Shown: piece by piece, positions 59,995-64,000 of the stretch
Layout of the letters: each line of letters begins with the position of its first letter
Numbering within the stretch: the first letter of the stretch is position 1
Assembly: GCF_038419845.1 (NCBI RefSeq)
Contig: NZ_JBCAQT010000001.1
Location: forward strand, 248,001 to 312,000
Length of the DNA stretch: 64,000 nucleotides
Direction: 5' to 3'
Source: Marinimicrobium sp038419845
GTDB lineage: Bacteria > Pseudomonadota > Gammaproteobacteria > Pseudomonadales > Cellvibrionaceae
Position numbers and translations under genes: made by a program
The notes under the pieces: model-generated
Database searches by the model: none
Seen by the model: the letters and a program-made list of their open reading frames with translations, nothing else
What the model was told of the DNA's origin: nothing

Positions 59995-60890
59995 GCTCGT
60001 CCCCCGTCTGTCTGATTGACGCCTCCATCTACATTTTTCGCTACTACTTCTCCCTGCCGGATAACTGGGTCAGCCGCGACGAGGGTTTTGGCACCGGCGC
60101 GGTTTACGGCTACAGCACCTTTCTGCTGCGTCTGCTGGAGAAGGAGCAGCCCCGGCATATGGCCGCCTGCTACGACGAGAGCCTGGGCCAGTGCTTTCGC
60201 AATGAGCTCTATCCCGATTACAAAATCAGCCGACCTCATCCGGATGAGGCCCTGGCGTTTCAGTTGCGCGCCTGCCGCCGGTTTGGCGAAATTCTGGGCA
60301 TCGCCAGTTTCGCCAGTCAGAGTCACGAGGCGGACGACCTGATTGGTACCCTGGCGAGGATGCTGCGCGGCAGCCCGCATCCGGTGGCGATTCTCACCCG
60401 GGACAAGGATCTGGGCCAACTGATCTGCCGGCCCCAGGACTATCTGTGGGATCATGGCGCCGACAGGCGCGCCTACGCGCCGGATCTGGAGGTCAAAATG
60501 GGTGTCCGGCCGGAACAGCTGGTGGATTATCTGGCGCTGGTGGGCGACAGCATTGACGATATTCCCGGAGTGCCCGGCGTCGGGCCCAAGACGGCGGTAG
60601 GGTTGCTGCGCCACTTTGGCAGCCTGGACGCACTCTGGGCCGATCTGGCCGCCGTGGCGGCGCTGCCCATTCGCGGGGCGAAGACCCTGGCGGCCAAGCT
60701 TGAGGCCCACCGCGAGCAGGTAGCCCTGTCCCGGCAACTGGCGACCATCGTGGACGATCTGCCTCTGGGCGTGACCCTGTCCGACCTGCAAGTGCGCCCG
60801 GTGGATTGGTGGGCGCTGGAAGAATTTGCCGACGAAATGGGATTTGGCGAGGGCTTCGTCACCCGCACCCGCCGAGCCCTCGAGGAGTGA
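59991..60890 (+). CDS. 5'-3' exonuclease of the ExoIX/Xni type
   Basis: A 299-residue FEN-like nuclease matching the 5'-3' exonuclease domain of DNA polymerase I. Acidic metal ligands are in CLIDASIYIFR, ACYDESLGQCFRNELYPDYK, EADDLIGTLA and TRDKDLGQL; the helix-hairpin-helix is GVPGVGPKTAVGLL. It is longer than E. coli Xni (251 residues), so the symbol is left open. It is translationally coupled to epmC. Confidence 0.85.
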   Translation: MSSSPVCLIDASIYIFRYYFSLPDNWVSRDEGFGTGAVYGYSTFLLRLLEKEQPRHMAACYDESLGQCFRNELYPDYKISRPHPDEALAFQLRACRRFGEILGIASFASQSHEADDLIGTLARMLRGSPHPVAILTRDKDLGQLICRPQDYLWDHGADRRAYAPDLEVKMGVRPEQLVDYLALVGDSIDDIPGVPGVGPKTAVGLLRHFGSLDALWADLAAVAALPIRGAKTLAAKLEAHREQVALSRQLATIVDDLPLGVTLSDLQVRPVDWWALEEFADEMGFGEGFVTRTRRALEE

Positions 60891-60976
60891 TGTAGGGCAC
60901 GATAATCGACAGCGCATCTGCCTTAAACAGGTTTGGCAAAACCCCGGCAGGTGCGCTTCGCTTACCGTGCCCTACA
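60891..60976. repeat. GTAGGGC-type hairpin repeat, copy 2
   Basis: Left arm 60891-60922 and right arm 60946-60976 are reverse complements with few mismatches; the ends GTAGGGCACG / CGTGCCCTAC are perfect. It lies directly after the nuclease stop, where it may end or stabilise the transcript. Confidence 0.75.
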
Positions 60977-61020
60977 GACCGCTCAACACGTTTTTTTAAC
61001 CGAATACTGGAACCAGAACC

Positions 61021-62160
61021 ATGAAGATAGTCGCCGACGAGAACATCCCCTTTGTGCAGGAGTGCTTTGGCCAACTGGGGGAGATCGTGCGCTTGCCCGG
61101 CCGGGAGATGCGCCGGGAGGATCTGCTTGAGGCCGAGGTATTGCTGGTGCGCTCGGTCACTCAGGTCAACGAGGCGCTCTTGGCCGGCACAGGTGTGCGC
61201 TTTGTGGGGACCTGCACCATTGGCGTGGACCACCTGGATCTGGACTATTTTGAGCGAGCGGGGATCACCTGGGCCAGCGCTCCAGGGAGCAACGCCAACT
61301 CGGTGGTGGAGTATGTCTATGCCGCCCTGGCGCACATGGATGTGGACTGGCAGCACCAGCGGGTGGGCATTATCGGTTGTGGCAATGTCGGCGGTCGGCT
61401 GCACCGGCGGTTGCGGGCCCAGGGGGTGGAATGCCGCTGTTATGACCCTTTTCTGACCCTGGAAGAGAACCCCGATCTCACCGACCTGGCTTCGGTGCTC
61501 GCCTGTGATGTGGTCTGCCTGCACACCCCGCTGACCCACAGCGGTCCGCACCCCAGTTTCCACCTGCTGGGCGCCGCCGAATTGGCGAAGCTCAAGCCCG
61601 GCGCAGTGCTGCTCAACGCCGGCCGCGGTCCGGTAGTGGACAATGAGGCGCTACTGGCCCATTTGCAGGGCGGGGCGGATCTGAAGGTGGTGCTGGATGT
61701 CTGGGAGCCGGAGCCGGACATTTCCCGCCCGCTATTGGCGCAGGTGGCGTTGGGCAGCCCCCACATTGCCGGCTACAGCTACGACGGCAAGATTCAGGGT
61801 ACCCACATGATCTATCAGGCGCTGTGCCGGCATCTCGCCAGGGAACCCGAGCTCAGCCTGGAGCAGCTGCGCCCGGCGGTGGAAGACCCGGAGCGGCGTC
61901 TGGCGACGGACGACTTCTGGACCGGGCTTCGGGCCCTGATTCCCCAGGTGTATGACATCGCCGGTGACGATCGACGTCTGCGGGAGCTGGCCAGCCAGGC
62001 CGAGGCGGGTGAAGCGGATTTTGCCAAAGGCTTCGACCAGCTGCGCAAACACTACCCCAAACGGCGCGAGTTCAGTAACTATCGAGTTCAGGGTGAAGGC
62101 GGAGAACTACCGGAAGTACAGCGTGTGCGGCTGGAAGCCCTGGGATTCGTCGTTGAATAA
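61021..62160 (+). CDS. pdxB: Erythronate-4-phosphate dehydrogenase
   Basis: A 379-residue D-2-hydroxyacid dehydrogenase of pyridoxal-phosphate synthesis. It starts KIVADENIPFVQE, the PdxB signature. NAD-binding motif is GIIGCGNVGGRLHRRL; catalytic residues lie in LLNAGRGPVVDN (Arg), VWEPEP (Glu) and SPHIAGYSYDGK (His). The C-terminal PdxB dimerisation domain (about 290-375) is complete. Single gene. Confidence 0.95.
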   Translation: MKIVADENIPFVQECFGQLGEIVRLPGREMRREDLLEAEVLLVRSVTQVNEALLAGTGVRFVGTCTIGVDHLDLDYFERAGITWASAPGSNANSVVEYVYAALAHMDVDWQHQRVGIIGCGNVGGRLHRRLRAQGVECRCYDPFLTLEENPDLTDLASVLACDVVCLHTPLTHSGPHPSFHLLGAAELAKLKPGAVLLNAGRGPVVDNEALLAHLQGGADLKVVLDVWEPEPDISRPLLAQVALGSPHIAGYSYDGKIQGTHMIYQALCRHLAREPELSLEQLRPAVEDPERRLATDDFWTGLRALIPQVYDIAGDDRRLRELASQAEAGEADFAKGFDQLRKHYPKRREFSNYRVQGEGGELPEVQRVRLEALGFVVE

Positions 62161-62170
62161 CATTGTTGTC

Positions 62171-62220
62171 GTAGGGCAGGTCGGTCCGACGTATCGGAGC
62201 GAAAGCGCCACCTGCCGCGC
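62171..62220. repeat. GTAGGGC-type hairpin repeat, copy 3
   Basis: Starts GTAGGGCAGGT; the part GGCAGGT (62175-62181) pairs with ACCTGCC (62210-62216), and smaller pairings such as TCCGA / TCGGA lie within. It lies directly after pdxB. Confidence 0.5.
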
Positions 62221-62239
62221 CACCCGCCGTCAATTACCC

Positions 62240-62737
62240 TCAAACATGATGCCGCGCCTGCCGTAACAGCTCCAGCATCACCTGCTCAATGGCATCGGAC
62301 GAGCCGTACTTGAGCACATCGCGCAGCAGCTGAATGCCGTTGCCCGCCTGCGCGGCGGCCGTCACCGCATCCACCGGGCCCGCCTCATTGGCAGCGTCCT
62401 CTTCCGGCTCCTCGTCATCGGGGCCGGACAGCCCCACCACTTCATGCACCGGCAGAGGCGAGGCCAGGAGAGTAAAGCCGCGCTGGGTCAGGGTGGCCTG
62501 ATCAATCGCTTCCTGTCGTATCAGGCTGTCGTAACTCACATACCCGGCCTGGGCCAGCCACAGCATGGTAGCCAGGCACGCCTGGTGGCGGGTGCTGTGC
62601 AGCCCAAACTCGTCCGGGGTATCCGGCCCGGCAATGTCTTCGACAAAGACAATCACCTTGCGCGGAAAGCTGTTGTACAGCTGTACCAGAATACGCGCGG
62701 CGTCTTTGTAGAAGTCGGCGATATGAAGGTCGGCCAT
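62240..62737 (-). CDS. Conserved hypothetical protein
   Basis: A 165-residue soluble protein. The N-terminal 90 residues (DFYKDAARILVQLYNSFPRK, DEFGLHSTRHQACLATMLWL, GYVSYDSLIRQEAIDQATLT) read like a winged-helix-type fold. An acidic linker (GPDDEEPEEDAANEAGP) leads to a short helical tail. I do not recognise a named family. It starts 14 nt after the aminotransferase gene on the same strand. Confidence 0.6.
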   Translation of the reverse strand: MADLHIADFYKDAARILVQLYNSFPRKVIVFVEDIAGPDTPDEFGLHSTRHQACLATMLWLAQAGYVSYDSLIRQEAIDQATLTQRGFTLLASPLPVHEVVGLSGPDDEEPEEDAANEAGPVDAVTAAAQAGNGIQLLRDVLKYGSSDAIEQVMLELLRQARHHV

Positions 62738-62751
62738 AAGCGCTGCCCCCG

Positions 62752-63966
62752 CTACTGGGAGTAGTGTTCCAGGAAGTTGCCCAGGCGCTGAATGGCCTTG
62801 GTCAACTCATCCTCGCGAGGCAGGAACACGATGCGCAGATGGTCTTTCTCCGGCCAGTTGAAGGCCGTGCCCTGGACCAGCAACACTTTCTCCTGGATCA
62901 GGAAGTCCAGCACCAGCTGCTGGTCATCCTTGATCTTGTAGCGGCTCAGATCCAGTTTGGGGAAGAGGTAGATCGCCCCCTTGGGCTGGACGCAGGACAT
63001 GCCCGGGATATCATTGATGGCCGCCATGGCCGCATCCCGCTGGTCGCGCAGCCGTCCGCCAGGAATGATCAGCTCGTTGATGCTCTGGTAGCCCCCGAGC
63101 GCCGTCTGCACGGCATACATGGCCGGCACGTTGGCGCACAGGCGCATGGAGGCAAGCATTTCCAGACCCTCCACATAGCCCTTGGCCTTGTGCTTGGCAC
63201 CGCTGATGGTCATCCACCCGGAGCGGAAGCCCGCCAGGCGGTAGCATTTTGACAGGCCGTTGAAACTGACACACAGGATGTCCTGCGCCAGTCGCGCCAT
63301 GGGCACAAACTCGGCGTCGTCGTACAGGATTTTGCTGTAGATCTCGTCGGCAAACAGAATCAGGTTCTTCTCGCGCGCCAGCTGAATGACCTGCTCCAGC
63401 AGATCCTGGCTGTAGACCGCGCCGGTGGGGTTGTTGGGGTTGATCACCACAATACCGCGGGTGCGGTCGGTGACCTTGCTCGCGATGTCCTCCATATCCG
63501 GAAACCAGTCGGACTGTTCGTCGCACCGGTAATGCACGGCCTTGCCGCCGGCGAGGTTGACCGCCGCCGTCCAGAGGGGATAATCGGGAGAGGGCACCAG
63601 GATCTCATCGCCATTGTTGAGCAATGCCTGCATGGCCATGACGATCAGCTCGCTGACGCCGTTGCCCAGGAATATATCGTCAATGTCGACGCCGGGAACC
63701 CGCAGGCGTTGGGACTCCTGCATGATTGCCTTGCGCGCGGCAAAGAGACCGCGCGAGGTGGTGTAGCCCTCGGCATTGGGGAGATTGTAGATAACGTCCT
63801 GGATGATCTCATCGGGCGCGGCAAAACCAAACGGCGCCGGATTGCCGATGTTCAGTTTCAGAATGCGTTGGCCTTCCTCTTCCAGACGGTAGGCGTGCTC
63901 GAGCACCGGGCCGCGAATGTCGTAACAGACCCCTTCGAGTTTGGTGGATTTATGAATGGTGCGCAT
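62752..63966 (-). CDS. alaA: Pyridoxal-phosphate aminotransferase, AlaA-type
   Basis: A 404-residue class I aminotransferase. The PLP Lys is in FNGLSKCYRLAGFRSGW (about 240); other contacts are NPNNPTGAVYS and DEIYSKILYD. The head IHKSTKLEGVCYDIRGPVLE and the overall pattern match AlaA (glutamate-pyruvate transaminase). It is read leftward with its start 34 nt from the window edge, so its promoter is partly outside. Confidence 0.88.
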   Translation of the reverse strand: MRTIHKSTKLEGVCYDIRGPVLEHAYRLEEEGQRILKLNIGNPAPFGFAAPDEIIQDVIYNLPNAEGYTTSRGLFAARKAIMQESQRLRVPGVDIDDIFLGNGVSELIVMAMQALLNNGDEILVPSPDYPLWTAAVNLAGGKAVHYRCDEQSDWFPDMEDIASKVTDRTRGIVVINPNNPTGAVYSQDLLEQVIQLAREKNLILFADEIYSKILYDDAEFVPMARLAQDILCVSFNGLSKCYRLAGFRSGWMTISGAKHKAKGYVEGLEMLASMRLCANVPAMYAVQTALGGYQSINELIIPGGRLRDQRDAAMAAINDIPGMSCVQPKGAIYLFPKLDLSRYKIKDDQQLVLDFLIQEKVLLVQGTAFNWPEKDHLRIVFLPREDELTKAIQRLGNFLEHYSQ

Positions 63967-64000
63967 CTACAGTATCATGTCCAATTAGGGCAGGTGAGTG

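Overview
The window is a GC-rich chromosomal stretch from a free-living, probably marine gammaproteobacterium. The gene set fits the Cellvibrionales/Alteromonadales/Pseudomonas side of the class: the miaB-ybeZ-ybeY-ybeX-lnt block, a long Pseudomonas-type dapD, an Anr/Fnr regulator, epmC, pdxB, gcvR, rlmM and a complete MSHA type IV pilus locus. This placement is an inference from gene content. I saw no rRNA, tRNA, CRISPR array, prophage or transposase. The accessory character lies in repeats, surface genes and regulatory details.

Layout. 1-3.1 kb: the end of a HENMT1/Hen1-like RNA methyltransferase, then a convergent gspA-gspB pair (secretin assembly). 3.3-8.9 kb: a four-gene unit (RND/MMPL exporter, periplasmic LolA-like protein, acidic outer-membrane barrel, small DUF2892 membrane protein), divergent from a BigR/YgaV-type ArsR repressor, with palindromic AT-rich operators between them. 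8.9-14.8 kb: lnt, ybeX, ybeY, ybeZ and miaB, interrupted by a 327-nt composite of two long hairpins. 15-22.7 kb: DUF1820, a GT90 glycosyltransferase, a 2OG oxygenase, the circularly permuted ATP-grasp / alpha-E / zinc-peptidase / Anbu proteasome-like cluster, and a PEP-CTERM-like secreted protein. 22.8-31.5 kb: selO, djlA behind an octamer repeat array, a DUF1461 protein, an MFS carrier, the lysine/peptidoglycan genes dapE and dapD with a yffB-like gene, DUF4202 and fnr. 31.8-37.6 kb: cold shock protein, a third hairpin element, glutamine cyclotransferase, DUF502, a translationally coupled mioC-flavodoxin-mnmC operon, and trmL.

37.7-54.5 kb: the MSHA pilus locus in one direction: mshI, a PilN-like gene, mshJ, K, L, M, N, E, G, F, two pilins, mshC, D, O, P and Q. 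Most genes overlap or nearly touch. The first pilin has its own good promoter. mshQ, the presumed tip protein, carries a run of ten G and is preceded by a 19-codon upstream ORF that ends on its GTG start. 54.5-64 kb: gcvR, yheU, an alpha/beta hydrolase with a repeated N-terminus, rlmM, a monooxygenase-like protein, hypothetical genes, tusA, epmC, an ExoIX-like nuclease, pdxB and an alaA-type aminotransferase.

Most worth a second look: hairpin elements with a conserved apical loop but different, self-complementary stems; the repressor-controlled exporter unit; the Anbu/ATP-grasp cluster; and possible contingency repeats in mshQ, mshN and upstream of djlA.
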